A DNA stretch of 64,000 nucleotides from Selaginella tamariscina (GCA_003024785.1 PUQB01000271.1:62001-126000); one strand, 5' to 3'. Positions 35,529-47,273 are shown, counted from the first letter of the stretch. Translations and numbers: made by a program. The notes: generated from the sequence alone by a model not told the origin.

Positions 35529-37080
35529 GAGTACCCTGTGAGTTGGAGCGTGTGTTCTCTCGAGATAGTTCTTCACGAGGTTGAACTCCGAACTATTGTG
35601 TGGAAGAGACAGCACATCACAATGGCGCTGAAGTCACCAGAGTCTATGAGCTGAGATGCTATCTCTATGTCCCTCAACGCCTCCAGCATTTGTATCTGCA
35701 TATTCCAATTAACCTGTGTGTGTGTGTTATTATATTCACTTAACTTTTACTTTAGACACCGCAGAAGGCTTGTTACGCTCCAGTCTATACTCCTTGTACG
35801 GAAGGCGATTCTTCTTCTCCGTACAGTCCACCAAGTACCTCTCTTCAACCACAGCTATCAAGGAAGTCCTGCATTGTGCACCGTTGGATTTGTACGTAAA
35901 AGGTACATGAACGGACCATAAACTGGTTATATTTAGCTACTAAACATATATAGCTATTTTCTAGACATAGAGTCAAGCGGGCGGCTTGATTGCCATATGT
36001 CATATATTAGATCACAGTAAGACACACACACACGTAACGAGTTGTTACACTTCCACTTTAAAACGGTAATGCACACACACGCACGCACCACACCACGAGA
36101 GAGAGAGAGCACCTAAACTCATAGACTCGCAAACAGTGCCACCTGCTTCTTCAATAAGCTGCTTCCATTGGGCCTGGAGAAAAGAAAGACAAATAAATCC
36201 AGAAACACCTGAGTACCGTGTAATTTACATAATCTATATATATAAGTGCGTGCGTGCGTCTTTCATATGTGTGTGCGCGCGTGTGTTTTGTGTGTTAACT
36301 TACTTGAGGTTTGACTTGCGTTTCTCCCATGAACAAGACATGGAGCCCTTTGAGGAATGAAGTTTCACTCTTGGACAATTGTGTCCTAAGTATTCTCGGC
36401 TCCTTTTTCTTTTCTGACACTTGTAACACTGTATATAAATGCAAAGAAATAATACATATCCATAGACAAAACACATTCAGAAAGCATATAAAATTCGCAT
36501 ACTGACTTAAAGTTGTTCCTCCGTTGCTTAGCTTGTATATATATTTTACGTAGATGTGTATACATGCATGTTTAAATATGTATGTATAGAGTACGAACCT
36601 TCTCAAGATAGTTGTTATCTGTGGGATTTCCCAACTGGGTTCACGCTCAGGTTCTCAAGTTGTATAGTTGCACTTGCTCCATTCAGAGATGTATCCTTTG
36701 CAAGAATACCATCCCTTGTCGTATGCAATCGGTCCCTTGCATTGTGAGCAGCATTTTAAAGGCCCAAACACCATTCCATCAGCACTATAAAACAATATAC
36801 ATTCATATCCGTAAGAACCATGTGTGTGTACGTGTTCTGTATACATATGCACATACATGAAATACTCTGTAATATATTTAGTAATAGATACTACTATATG
36901 AGATACTAAAAAAAATACTATATGGCTAATAATCAGTTTACTTATATCATATACAACAATATATTATAGCATAGGATATATACATACATGCGCGCGCGCA
37001 CACACACACACCATACCCACACATATGCTATGTGTGTGTGTTCTCACCAGAGAACCCAAAGATCGTTCTCAAAACCAGAA
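35165..37080 (-). pseudogene. PARP1: PARP1 gene fragment, copy D2 (-)
   Basis: Mirror partner of copy A but more complete. Right to left: first PADR1 exon near 37,035-37,080; PADR1 exon 36,598-36,785; BRCT exons at about 36,300-36,430, 36,117-36,176 and 35,755-35,900; regulatory exon 35,540-35,702; last exon near 35,290-35,335. The BRCT exon equivalent to 6,141-6,220 has been deleted near 36,035. A long AT microsatellite (35,477-35,528) lies in the last intron. A stop is read before any catalytic domain. Confidence 0.82.
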
Positions 37081-37211
37081 GAAACCCCACCGTTCATCTA
37101 CAGAAGACATTAGTATGATAAGTCATCTTATTTTATTTTATATGTCACACATATATACACGTAGACATAGATATGTGTGTATTGGGTGTATAAAGATCAT
37201 TGTACCTCAAG

Positions 37212-37600
37212 AACGTGACAAGTACAATCACCTCCATTATGAACAAGAAAACAAGTACACTGAAGAAATATATGTTTGTTCCATTTGACATTGCTTTTGT
37301 CCGTTTTTTGAATGACGGGACGACACTTCCTCTTTTGCCTTGGTGTCTCTTGCATTGGAGTCTCCATCACAGGCGGATTTTCCGTCTCTTACATCATCAA
37401 TAAGTAATTGGATGCCATTTGAGCATCTTGTTTTTCCTGGGCTAATTAGATTATCCGTTGGTGTTGCAAGTAATCCATCGTATAGAATTCTTGAGTGAGG
37501 TGAGGTGGGCCACATTGAGCTTGAAAATCTGTGCTCCTCCACTGGCTCAAAGTAATCTGTGCCATTGAGATTTCTTCTTGAATGAGGCCCTAATTGCATA
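37212..37600 (-). pseudogene. Unknown 'MAQITS' cassette, copy D2 (-)
   Basis: Mirror partner of copy A (4,829). The start lies near 37,570 on the minus strand, with the middle segment (about 37,400-37,500) and the hydrophobic end (about 37,215-37,260). Frame shifts occur between these parts. The leader runs on to the arm end at 37,790. Confidence 0.5.
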
Positions 37601-37789
37601 CCATTGTGACTGTGTGTATATGTCTTTCTGCCCCATTATGCATCTACATTCAAGGATGTAATTTATGTGATCCATGCAAGAACACACACACAGCGGCTTA
37701 CCTGAAAATAGCAGAAATCACATAAATTCATGGAAATCGCGGAAGTCGCTGGCAAATTTGCTTAAAATCGGAAGCGATAAAATAGGCCG

Positions 37790-37880
37790 CAATTTCCATG
37801 ATTTTTTCTGCAATTTCCGTGATTTCTTCCGCAATTTCTGTGATTTCTTATGCAATTTCCGTAGAAGAAATCGTGGAAAT
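37790..37880 (-). repeat. 21 bp tandem repeats, about 4 units
   Basis: Units of GCAATTTCCGTGATTTCTTC plus C, the reverse complement of the array at 20,265-20,385. One frame reads continuously as a seven-residue Phe-rich repeat (DFFRNFR-type) in an ORF from 37,674 to 37,907. This array forms the boundary between the big palindrome and the next one. Confidence 0.8.
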
Positions 37881-37884
37881 TACA

Positions 37885-39206
37885 CTCTACTTAATATATG
37901 CATGTAAAAGTGCACACACACACATACACACACTTATAAAACACATATATCAACTGTGTGTGTAAGATGTTAAATATACCTGCACAATGATACATAAGTT
38001 AACAAGCATATAAGTACAGATATATATTTATGTTGCATCCACAACACACGTACACTTGCAAAACATATATTACATTACATTATTGTGCACATTACACCAT
38101 GTGCGTGTGTGGGTTACGAACACATTAATACATAATTATAGTAAGTATATTACTAATATATAATTATACTAGTATTAAGTATATTACTAGTCATTGCTCA
38201 TAAATATATAGTTACTAGTATGCTTATTTTCTTTTATTTTTTAACAGGAGTGAGGTTTAGGGCTTGAGGGAGCACAGAAGGGGAGAGTGAATCCTATGCT
38301 CCGATGAAGTCTTCACTAAAGAATAACATGTTACTCTCTGGCACGATTATAACGAACGTAATTACTATACATATGTTAGTTCAGAACTTTAGATAACACG
38401 TCCTCAAGCCCTAAACCCCACTCCTGTTAGAAAATCAAAGAAATAAGCATACTAGTAACTATATATTTATGAGCAATGCCCTTGCTGACCACAACCATCG
38501 CACATAATATACACTCATTCTAATGCGTGTGTCCGTATGTGTGTATCTCTCTCTCCACACACACACACACACACTATATATATTTATATGAGTACCCTGT
38601 GAGTTGGAGCGTGTGTTCTCTCGAGATAGTTCTTAACGAGGTTGAACTCCGAACTATTGTGTGGAAGAGACAGCACATCACAATGGCGCTGAAGTCACCA
38701 GAGTCTATGAGCTGAGATGCTATCTCTATGTCCCTCAACGCCTCCAGCATTTGTATCTGCATATTCCAATTAACCTGTGTGTGTGTTATTAATATTCACT
38801 TAACTTTTACTTTAGACACCGCAGAAGGCTTGTCTCGCTCTAGTCTATACTCCTTGTACGGAAGGCGATTCTTCTTCTCCGTACAGTCCACCAAGTACCT
38901 CTCTTCAACCACAGCTATCAAGGAAGTCCTGCATTGTGCACCGTTGGATTTGTACGTAAAAGGTACATGAACGGACCATAAACTGGTTATTTAGATACTA
39001 AACATATATAGCTATTTTCTAAACATAGAGTGGCTTGATTGCCATATGTCATATATTAGATCACAGTAAGACACACACACACGTATGCTGAAGCTATAAT
39101 GAGTCTTTCGTATGTGTGTGCGCGCGTGTGTTTTTGTGTGTTAACTTACTTGAGGTTTGACTTGCGTTTCTTCCATGAACAAGACATGGAGCCCTTTGAG
39201 GAATGA
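37885..39206 (-). pseudogene. PARP1: PARP1 gene fragment, copy E (-)
   Basis: Inverted copy carrying mainly the 3' part: last exon near 38,384-38,430, regulatory-domain exon 38,596-38,760 (with LERTHAPTH and SLPHNSSEF readable in split frames), and the BRCT exon at 38,815-38,945. A deletion at about 39,100 joins the BRCT intron to a short piece of the first BRCT exon (39,130-39,206). The sequence then flips orientation at 39,206. In the BRCT exon the AAC-AAG context is changed (TTGTCTCGC against TTGTTACGC). Confidence 0.8.
38190..38480 (-). repeat. Inverted-repeat hairpin over last PARP1 exon, E
   Basis: Arms begin TCATTGCTCATAAATA at 38,190 and end TTATGAGCAATG at about 38,477. The structure is the same as at 19,676-19,968 and the arms are well preserved. 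Confidence 0.8.
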
Positions 39207-39605
39207 ATATGCAGATACAAATGCTGGAGGCGTTGAGGGACATAGAGATAGCATCTCAGCTCATAAACTCGGGTGGAGAGGACAGTCTGGACTTCAGCGC
39301 CATTGTGATGTGCTGTCTCTTCCACACAATAGTTCGGAGTTCAACCTCGTTAAGAACTATCTCGAGAGAACACACGCTCCAACTCACAGGGTACTCATAT
39401 AATATATATATGTGTGTGTGTGTGTGGAGAGAGAGATACACACATACGGACACATGCATTAGAATGAGTGTATATTATGTGCGATGGTTGTGGCCAGCAA
39501 GGGCATTGCTCATAAATATATAGTTACTAGTATGCTTATTTTCTTTGATTTTCTAACAGGAGTGGGGTTTAGGGCTTGAGGACGTGTTATCTAAAGTTCT
39601 GAACT
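39207..39605 (+). pseudogene. PARP1: PARP1 gene fragment, copy F (+)
   Basis: Begins exactly at the regulatory-domain exon (intron end ATATGCAG, then MLEALRDIEIASQ). A Gly-Glu-Asp insertion (GGEDSLDF) restores the spacing expected for PARP1. It continues to NYLERTHAPTH at about 39,387 and the last exon EWGLGLEDVLSKVLN at 39,560-39,604 with stop. It is the cleanest copy of this part. No upstream PARP1 exons exist in this orientation because of the junction at 39,206. Confidence 0.82.
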
Positions 39606-39792
39606 AACATATCTATAGTAATTACGTTCATTATAATCGTGCCAGAATAACATGTTATTCTTTAGTGAAGACTTCATCGGAGCATAGGATTCACTGTCCC
39701 CTTTTGTGCTCACCCTCAAGCCCTAAACCTCACTCCTCTTCAAAAATAAAAGAAAATAAGCATACTAGTAATTATATATTTATGAGCAATGA
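39503..39792 (+). repeat. Inverted-repeat hairpin over last PARP1 exon, F
   Basis: GGCATTGCTCATAAATA at 39,503 pairs with TTATGAGCAATG ending at about 39,792. The arms are about 80 bp, as at 19,676-19,968. Confidence 0.8.
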
Positions 39793-40299
39793 CTAGTAAT
39801 ATACTTAATACTAGTATAATATATATTAGTAATATACTTAATATAATTATGTATTAATGTGTTCGTAACCCACACACGCACATGGTGTAATGTGCACAAT
39901 AATGTAATGTAATATATGTTTTGCAAGTGTATGTGTGTTGTGGATGCAACATAAATATATATCTGTACTTATATGTTTGTTAACTTAAGTATCATTGTGC
40001 AGGTATATTTAACATCATACACACACAGTTGATATATGTTTTATAAGTGTGTGTATGTGTGTGTGTGTACTTTTACATGCATATATTAAGTAGAGTGTAT
40101 GCACGTACGGATAAGTTTTCTTACAGTTTTGTGTATGTGCAAATTAAGCTGAGATAGGTGAGCTTCTAGCACAAGTGGTAAACGTGAGTTTTATCTCTTT
40201 TTTTGTGTGTGTATATAAGCTGAACATTTTTTACATGTAAATTTTTCAGTTGTTAGTTAGCTGATTGTGTGTGGGTGCGTGTGTGTGTGTGTGTGTGAG

Positions 40300-40364
<65 letters not shown>

Positions 40365-42455
40365 TAAAGAAAAGCAAAGTTCTTAACGATAGTATATGAA
40401 ATAAGTGAATTAAGAAGTAAAATTATAAATTAAAAATTATATACCAAACACATCTATATATGCTTGGTGCATTTATATGTTACAAATATTTATCTTTTAC
40501 CAATATCATTTTGATGAGTTGATTAAGATTTATGCCCAGACATATATCATACTTTCCTCTCTCCTCACACACACACAGATACACACACACACACACACAT
40601 GATGCATATGATTTTGTAATCTGAGTGAAGTCATTAAGTTAACGTTAACTAAAGTAGTCATTCTCATATTATATAATACATTAGTGTGGCATACTTTATT
40701 GTCTAGTTATTCATTAATTCCAAGAATATTATTATTTGTTGCATTAATACATATTAGGGAAAATTACATTTATATCCTAAAATTTATCATGTTTATATAT
40801 ATATTCTTAAAATTGTATTTATATATGTACCCTTTTTAAAAGTTGTATGCCCTTATAAAACTTCAATGGTAATTTTTTGCTTTTAAAATAATAATATTAA
40901 TTAAAAATATATTTTTAATTCATAGTATATTGCAAATGAAATAATTAAGTGTTAAATGTTAAAAAATTGTCATAGTAAAAAATGAAATATTTTTTAAAAG
41001 AATTATATTATATTGTGATATACATGTTTAATAGGTTGTAATAAAATATAAATTAATTATAAATTTTTATTGATTTTTTAAAAATGGTTTTTAATTTTTA
41101 ATTTTAAAATTTATGAAGTTTAAATTGAAATTTCAGGATTATATATGTAAATATAAAATTTTTAGGGTATATATGTAAATATAATAAATTTCAAGGGTAT
41201 AAATGTAATTTTCCCTACATATTATTGTTACTAGTTTTTTAACGAGTTCAAGATAAATGTGTGTGTGACTGCATTTGTGTGAGAAAGTGAGAATTTACTA
41301 TAAAAAAAAAGTTAATTTACATAATTAAAAGTTTAGTATGCGTGCTTAAATGCGTGTATAAGTAATACTATTAAAAAAATTAAAATTTAATACATCATTA
41401 AAGTGACTTACATATGTTTTACTAAAAAATACTTAATTCAAAATATGTTTATATATTGTTATGTAGATTAGTGAAATTGTTTCATACATTTTCATATGTG
41501 GAAATAACACTTTTTCTCATTCCTTTAATTTCTTATGTATTAATATTGATAAAGGAAATATAAATTAATAAAAAAATTATAATATCATAACTCTTTATCA
41601 AAATCTAATCCACGTAAATATAAATTATTGAAGTATCAATTGTACTTCACAATAAAATTAAAAGATTTTATTTCGGTGAATTAAAAAGTCAAATGTTTAA
41701 TGATATTATATGTGCATATATGGAAAAAAATATATATATTTATTTGAGCAACATGTCATTAAATATCTTTTTATTCTATATGCATAAGATTTAAATTATT
41801 TAATATTGATTTTTTTCGACTTTAACATTAGATCGTGCGCCACGTGTCGGAAAAAATCGATTGTAGATATATCTTTCATGTTTTTGCTTAAGGCTTGGCT
41901 AGGACGGCCTATTCGATCGCTTTCTAATTTTTTAAAAATTTAATACATCATTAAAGTGACTTACATATGTTTTATTATAATTCAAAATATGTTTATATAT
42001 TGTTATGTAGATTAGTGGAATTGTTTATACATTTTCATATGATGGAAATAACACCTTTTTTCATTCCTTCTAATTTCTTATGTATTAATACTGATAAAAG
42101 GAAATATAAATTAATAAAAAAATTAATAATATCGTAACTCTTTATCAAAATCTAATTTGCGTAAATATAAATTATTGAAGTATCAATTGCACTTCATAAT
42201 AAAATTAGAAGATCTTATTTCGGTGAATTAAAAAGCCAAATGTTTAATGATATTATATGTGCATATATAGAAAAAAAAAAAAAAACTATTTATTTGAGCA
42301 ACATGTCATTAAATATCTTTTTATTCAATATTTATATATGTTATTCTTACTTTTTTAACGATGGTATTATATATTATTGTAATGCATAATTACCCAAAAG
42401 TACATGACTCATATGAGTTAGGTAGGACCATATATAACACATGTTAATGTTAATA
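39793..42455 (+). repeat. Forward copy F of spacer (equivalent of 6,980-9,080)
   Basis: Matches the spacer downstream of PARP1 fragment A, including the (GA)n tract at 40,297-40,361 and the approximately 770 bp absent from copy A. At 41,820-41,925 the cassette leader (G-box region) appears. It is cut short at CGATCGCTTTC and followed by a second pass of the preceding 400 bp, ending near 42,455. No gene is seen. Confidence 0.75.
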
Positions 42456-42689
42456 TTTAAAGAATCTCATTGATGTTTCAAACTTAAATAAATTATTAAT
42501 ATTTAATAAATTCATGATGTATTAATAAATTATGTAAAACAAATATATACCTATGTATTATTTAATAGTATATAATATTTGTAATCAAGAAAAAAATACA
42601 AAAATATTTATAATTTCTAAAATTTTAATTTTGTTATAAAAGTTATTAAAAATATTTGTGATGTGTTTAAATATGGTATAAAATACACC
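42456..42689. other. Very AT-rich stretch, nothing recognised
   Basis: Nearly all A and T with no ORF of note. It may be the decayed continuation of the element at 42,690-43,270, but similarity is not visible by eye. Confidence 0.5.
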
Positions 42690-43270
42690 AAAAGTGGATG
42701 TTATAACATATTCATTATATGTTAACTTAAAGTGTTGAATAAATGTGAAAGAATGTTGTAAAATGGAGAGTACGAATTAATTTTATTAGTTTAAATCATA
42801 TTATTATAAGCCATAATATATCAAGTTTGATTGGCTTTAAGATGTTAAAATATATAAACAAATCACATGACAATCTCATCAAATTGATATCAAATTGCAT
42901 ACACTTATTAAAAAGCATCGCTTAAATTTTAACCTTACTAAACATTTTTTGAAACAATTAAATAAATACTTGTTATCCTATTTAATGTTTAATATTAGTT
43001 CATAGTACCACTTGAAAATTATCTTATTTAACTATGTGAAAAACTTTTTAAGTGCATGTTTATTGAACCATTTATAATAATGAATAATCACATCAAGATC
43101 ACCTCAAAATTTGGGAATGTACTATAATTTGTGGGTTTAAAATAAAAAATAAAATGAAAAATAAAATATAAAGAGAATTTTATATTGAACTTCTCCACGC
43201 TTGAGATACTTGATTCGTTTAGTATATACATGGATCTCCTTACCTATGCAACACGTGGCACTGCCATACG
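42690..43270 (-). mobile_element. Old, decayed Ty3/gypsy gag/promoter copy
   Basis: Aligns by eye with 3,660-4,450: TAACTTAAAGTGTTGAA for TAACTTAAATCGTTGAA, TAAGCCATAATATATCAAG for TCAGCCATAACATATCGAG, TTAAAAAGCATCGC for TTAAAAAGCATCGT, then a TATA-like region and CACGTGGCACTG near 43,250. Most differences are C-to-T or G-to-A on the plus strand, as expected for an old methylated insertion. It is clearly older than the copies in the main array. Confidence 0.6.
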
Positions 43271-43670
43271 GGTAAGATCACATCCATTTGTTACTACGTA
43301 CGTATGTGTGTCTAAGTTACACATGCAATACATACTCTACCATGTGAGATTTTCATTATTTTTTAAATCGATATAAATTATAATTAATGAAGTAGAATAT
43401 TCTATTCGGATCGTGCGTCACACATCGTAGTATGCCGTTTAAACAGTCAGCTTCCTATCAGAGGGCCAAAATCGTATGTCATTCACGGCCGGCTGGAACG
43501 TTAGATATACCACGTGGCGGAGCTACGACCGTCCAATCCGACGGCTTCTTGGCCAGAGTAAAGTTAGATTATGCCAGATGAATGTATGAATGCACATTTT
43601 GAAGCGGGCGAGCGGGAAGAACACAGGGCGGCCGATCTCCGTCTCTCCAGGTTCTCGATTGATTCACTTG
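43271..43670. other. Upstream region of AUGMIN8-like gene
   Basis: Intergenic. Composition shifts from AT-rich to balanced near 43,440. A CACGTGG G-box-like motif is at about 43,511. No other site is claimed. Confidence 0.4.
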
Positions 43671-43680
43671 TATATAAGAG
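43671..43680 (+). promoter_or_regulatory. TATA box of AUGMIN8-like gene
   Basis: TATATAAGAG lies about 30 bp before a plausible start of transcription near 43,705 and about 440 bp before the first in-frame ATG. It sits at the AT/GC composition boundary. Confidence 0.6.
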
Positions 43681-43697
43681 CGGATCTAGGGGAATCG

Positions 43698-44110
43698 CTA
43701 CTCCAAAACGAGGGTTTTAGTGTTTCTGGAGCTCAACTCGCTCATCTCGGCAGAAATCTCTGGGATTCTTGAGCGGAAGGACGAATTTTTTCAAGTTTCT
43801 TTTTGCATCTCGGAGGCGCTGCTCCAATCACGAAGGTTTAGTGTCTTCGGAGCTCAATCTTCTCTGTAAGTCTCATTATGGCGGCAATTTGAGCGATTTC
43901 TTCGTCCAGGAACGCGGATCTCGGATACACTGGGTTTTAGTGTTCTTGCAAAAATCTGGGCGAGAAGACACACTTGATCTAGTCTCCAGCATTTTCTAGA
44001 TGTTCTTCATCCAGGAGCATGGATCTGCATTCACGGCGGCAGTATCTGGGAGCTTACGGGAAGCCCGCTCCAAAGATTAGGGTTTTAGGGTTCTTGGAGG
44101 TATGGGACAG
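43698..44110 (+). repeat. Imperfect leader repeats with telobox-like motif
   Basis: Four imperfect repeats centred on a GGTTTTAGTGTTCTTGGAG-type core begin near 43,698, 43,820, 43,923 and 44,068 (spacings about 122, 103 and 145 bp). Three are preceded by GCTCCAA. The last contains TTAGGGTTTTAGGGTT (44,077-44,092), a telobox-like motif common near plant transcription starts. Short upstream ORFs occur in the leader. Confidence 0.65.
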
Positions 44111-44118
44111 AGCTGATC

Positions 44119-46420
44119 ATGGTCGCGGAGGCGTCTACATGCGAGCCGGAGCTGGAGAGCAGCGGAAATGTGGTCTCAAGAAGCCGCGGACAGGGAAGTC
44201 TCATCTAGGTACAAAACCACTCTTCCGGTAGCACCGAGTAAGAGATTTCCGTCTCCTAACATCGGCCGTCTCGATGCTACCCCTCTAGAGGCTCCGAAAC
44301 GAGCAATTTCGAGAGAAAGAGGGATGGAGACGATTCAACAAGACCCAACAAGGAATTATGGTCCTCCGGGCAGAATAAAGTCACGGAGAACTCCAGGATC
44401 ATTGATCATGCCCTCAAGCCTGCCGCAAACGGCATTCGTCCTCGTGGGGGTAGTCCGGAGAGGAAGAGGCGGCAAACACAGATCAAGTAGAGAATGCTCG
44501 GCCTTTAGAGAATGTAGGTAAGGTGGAGCTCCAAAAATGGCCTGCTACCGCAGCGAAATCCGTTAGCAAGAGTATAGACTTGAGCTTCGAGCGAGAGAAA
44601 AGTTGTCGGGCATCCAGCATAGGTACCAGGACAAATAGATGCTTAGCTCCTGCCCGGTCTTTCAACCAGTTGGTCCCTCAGAACAAGCAAGAACCCGCCA
44701 AGGATGCAGAAGATGAACATACCAATCGGGTGGGAAGGTTGCTGGAAGAGGCAGAGTTGACAACTTGCGATGATTCCTGATGCATATGGTTCCGAGAACG
44801 ACGATACAAACTCCAGAAGGACAGTAAGAACGTCAACTTTTCCGGAGAATTCCACTGTTGGGTTGCATCAGACGGTTTCGAGGAAGCATGTACGAGGAAC
44901 AGTGGTTCCTGCTAGGTTCTGGCAGGATCTGGGTAACAGGCTTCGGAGGCTATCTGACGTGAACCAGTTGAGATCTTCAATGCCAGAGGGGAATTTGTAA
45001 CGGGGTCCAAAGTTCCTGCCAGGAAACCGAAACCAAGTTCGTCCACGGTGAGTACCCCGACGTTTTCTTCACCAGTTCGTGCTCCCCAACCAGCTCCAAC
45101 ACCTTCATCACCTTCGAACACTACCAAGGTCTCGTCTCCTTCACGGGGTTTGCCTAGTCCGACACGGGCGAGACTTATAATGCCACCGAATGGGGTTGTG
45201 CGCACAGGGAGCAGTGTTGCGTGCATGTTGAACTTTGGACCGGAGAATTTACCCAGGAAGAAGGCTATGAGTCAACTTGAGGAGGCCCAATATATCTCGT
45301 ATTTGGTTGCAATGGAGATTCGTCAACTCTCGTGCCGAGTCTACCTCGAGTAACCAAAATGCCGCAGGACAAGTACGTAAGTATAAATATGTGATATTAT
45401 TCTGGTATCTACAGTTTTATATATATGATGGCTGTCATTGAAGTTCTAAAGATTAGGAAACTACCACTGGACCCACAATATTAAGACAAAGTCTTGAATA
45501 ACTGACATGCTAGATATGCTGATAGCATTCAAACAGGATTTATATATTACTATCATTTATATGTTACATTATATACATGCCTGCCTACACACACATGAGC
45601 TATAATCGAGTCTTTCTTTATCACTAAAGTAAACTAAAATGTATATTAAAATTATAGTAATATTTGAAGTAATACCATAGTAAATTTAAGTGGTATAATA
45701 TGCTTTTGCAGCGGATGCTATATAATGCGGCTATGCAAATTTCTGATTTGCAAAGGCGTGTAGCAGAGAAACGCATCAAACTTCAACAGGCTAGCCAGCA
45801 AGCCAGAGTTGATTCAATACTAGCGTCTCATGTAAGTATACCTGATTTACATGTAGATAATATGTATTATAACCAGTATATCATGATGCCTATATCATGG
45901 TTATATATAGATGTATGTATCCTCGTTTCAAGTTGCTTTCCTGTAGGTAATCGGTTTGTATGTATTGTATTATATATATTCTTTCTATGCGTCTGTATTA
46001 TATGGATAGAAGCCTCTCTGTGCTCTCTCAGACTGTTTAGTATATATCCATCGCTTATTCTTGAAATCCGTATATTCTTATTATCATTTTATATCATACT
46101 GTGTATGATACTAAGCTTTGGAATATATAATAGATCATTAGAGCAGAATAATTATATATTTATCTGTTAATTGTTATAATATTATAGATAGTATGGACAT
46201 CTATCAGTATTTGAGCATGTAATGTGTCAATGTTACGTTGCTACACATCGATGTTGAATGAACTAAGTAATGATTACGTTATATTCAGGGACAGCTCCTT
46301 GAGCAATGGGCAGAGGTGGAGGAAGAGCATTCATTTGCTTATCAGGAGCTACTGAAGCACTAGAAGCAGGAACACTCAAAGTTCCTATAACTGGAGGCGC
46401 AAAGGTGTATATTGTGTGTG

Positions 46421-46462
<42 letters not shown>

Positions 46463-47273
46463 TGTGTGCGCGTGTTGTATTAACCTTTGAGATACACTAT
46501 TATCTGAAATATTTACTCAATAAGTCGCAACACACACTTTCCGACACGCACCTAATGTTTTGAACTTTTCTAGATTGATGTTCAATCTCTACAAGACGCA
46601 TTGAGTTCGGCAGCAGATGCAATGGTACCACTTGAATCAACTGCCCAGAACTTGCTACCAAGTGTTGTCCTAAAGGAACTTCTCTTTAATTTGGTTTTAG
46701 CTTTTATATTGCATTCCTTGTGGTTTCATCCATCTATAACATTTATTAGTTTACCTGAATATCATGTATTCGTATATATTGTGTTTACTTTTGTATACAG
46801 TTAATAAGTACTTTAATGACAAACAATTCACCTTGTATTAACCATTTCTCTTCTTACTTTATGGTGTTAATTAATCGTCAATTTGCAGGTGGAGAAGACA
46901 AGCGACATAGTTAGTCAGCTTGCGCAGATATCTGCACAAGGAAAAGCACTCCTACAGGAATGTGGAGACCTCTTAGACAGGGTAGCTACTTTAGAGGTAT
47001 GAAAATACCTATATCTGCTATGCATATGTGTTATGTCTCTCACACACTTTTATATACATGTAACTATACATTTTATATATCCATATATACATGCATTATA
47101 CATGACGAATGAACACAACGCACACACGTATGTCAAAGTAAATTTCTTTTATTACATTGTGTGTTTTTGTGTGTATGGTTTATTAAATTGAAGTATGATG
47201 TGTACAGACGGAAGAGCGGAGTTTGCGGAGTTACTTTGTTCAATTGGAGAACGAGAAGAGACGATCCAAATAA
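44119..47273 (+). CDS. QWRF/AUGMIN8-like microtubule protein, frameshifted
   Basis: The QWRF-motif family (AUGMIN subunit 8 type) binds microtubules and serves gamma-tubulin-dependent nucleation in plants. Proposed start ATG 44,119 (MVAEAST). Exons: 44,119 to about 45,376, 45,712-45,831, 46,289-46,404, 46,574-46,663, 46,889-46,996, 47,208-47,273. Family marks: REVSSRYK and RFPSPN near the N-terminus, VVPARFWQDLGNRLRRLSD at about 44,906-44,960, SSPSRGLPSPTRAR, the QWRF tetrapeptide at 45,310-45,321, then EKRIKLQ, LLEQWAEVEEEHSFA, GATEALEAGTLKVPITGGA and LLQECGDLL. These parts lie in different frames. I see about six single-base shifts (near 44,190, 44,400, 44,487, 44,777, 45,304, 46,340). Either the gene is dead or the sequence has errors; conserved motifs on both sides of each shift favour errors. 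Confidence 0.8.

Larger units (their letters stand above)
21690..37790 (-). repeat. Right arm of about 33 kb palindrome
   Basis: Reverse complement of 4,640-19,390. Order on the plus strand: inverted PARP1 fragment (21,690-23,205), inverted cassette, gypsy element now in plus orientation, tRNA relic on minus, AT-rich block, inverted truncated cassette, long spacer, second inverted PARP1 fragment and cassette. It ends at 37,790 where the 21 bp repeats begin. Confidence 0.85.

Noticed and set aside
1-43000. CRISPR-like array or centromeric satellite
   Set aside because: Repeats are either simple, short minisatellites or multi-kilobase segments. There is no regular repeat-spacer pattern and no monomer of satellite size in long arrays.
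43590-44231. Three ORFs of 60-76 codons before the AUGMIN8-like start
   Set aside because: They fall in a repeated leader, overlap in different frames and show no family similarity. Best regarded as upstream ORFs in the untranslated leader.
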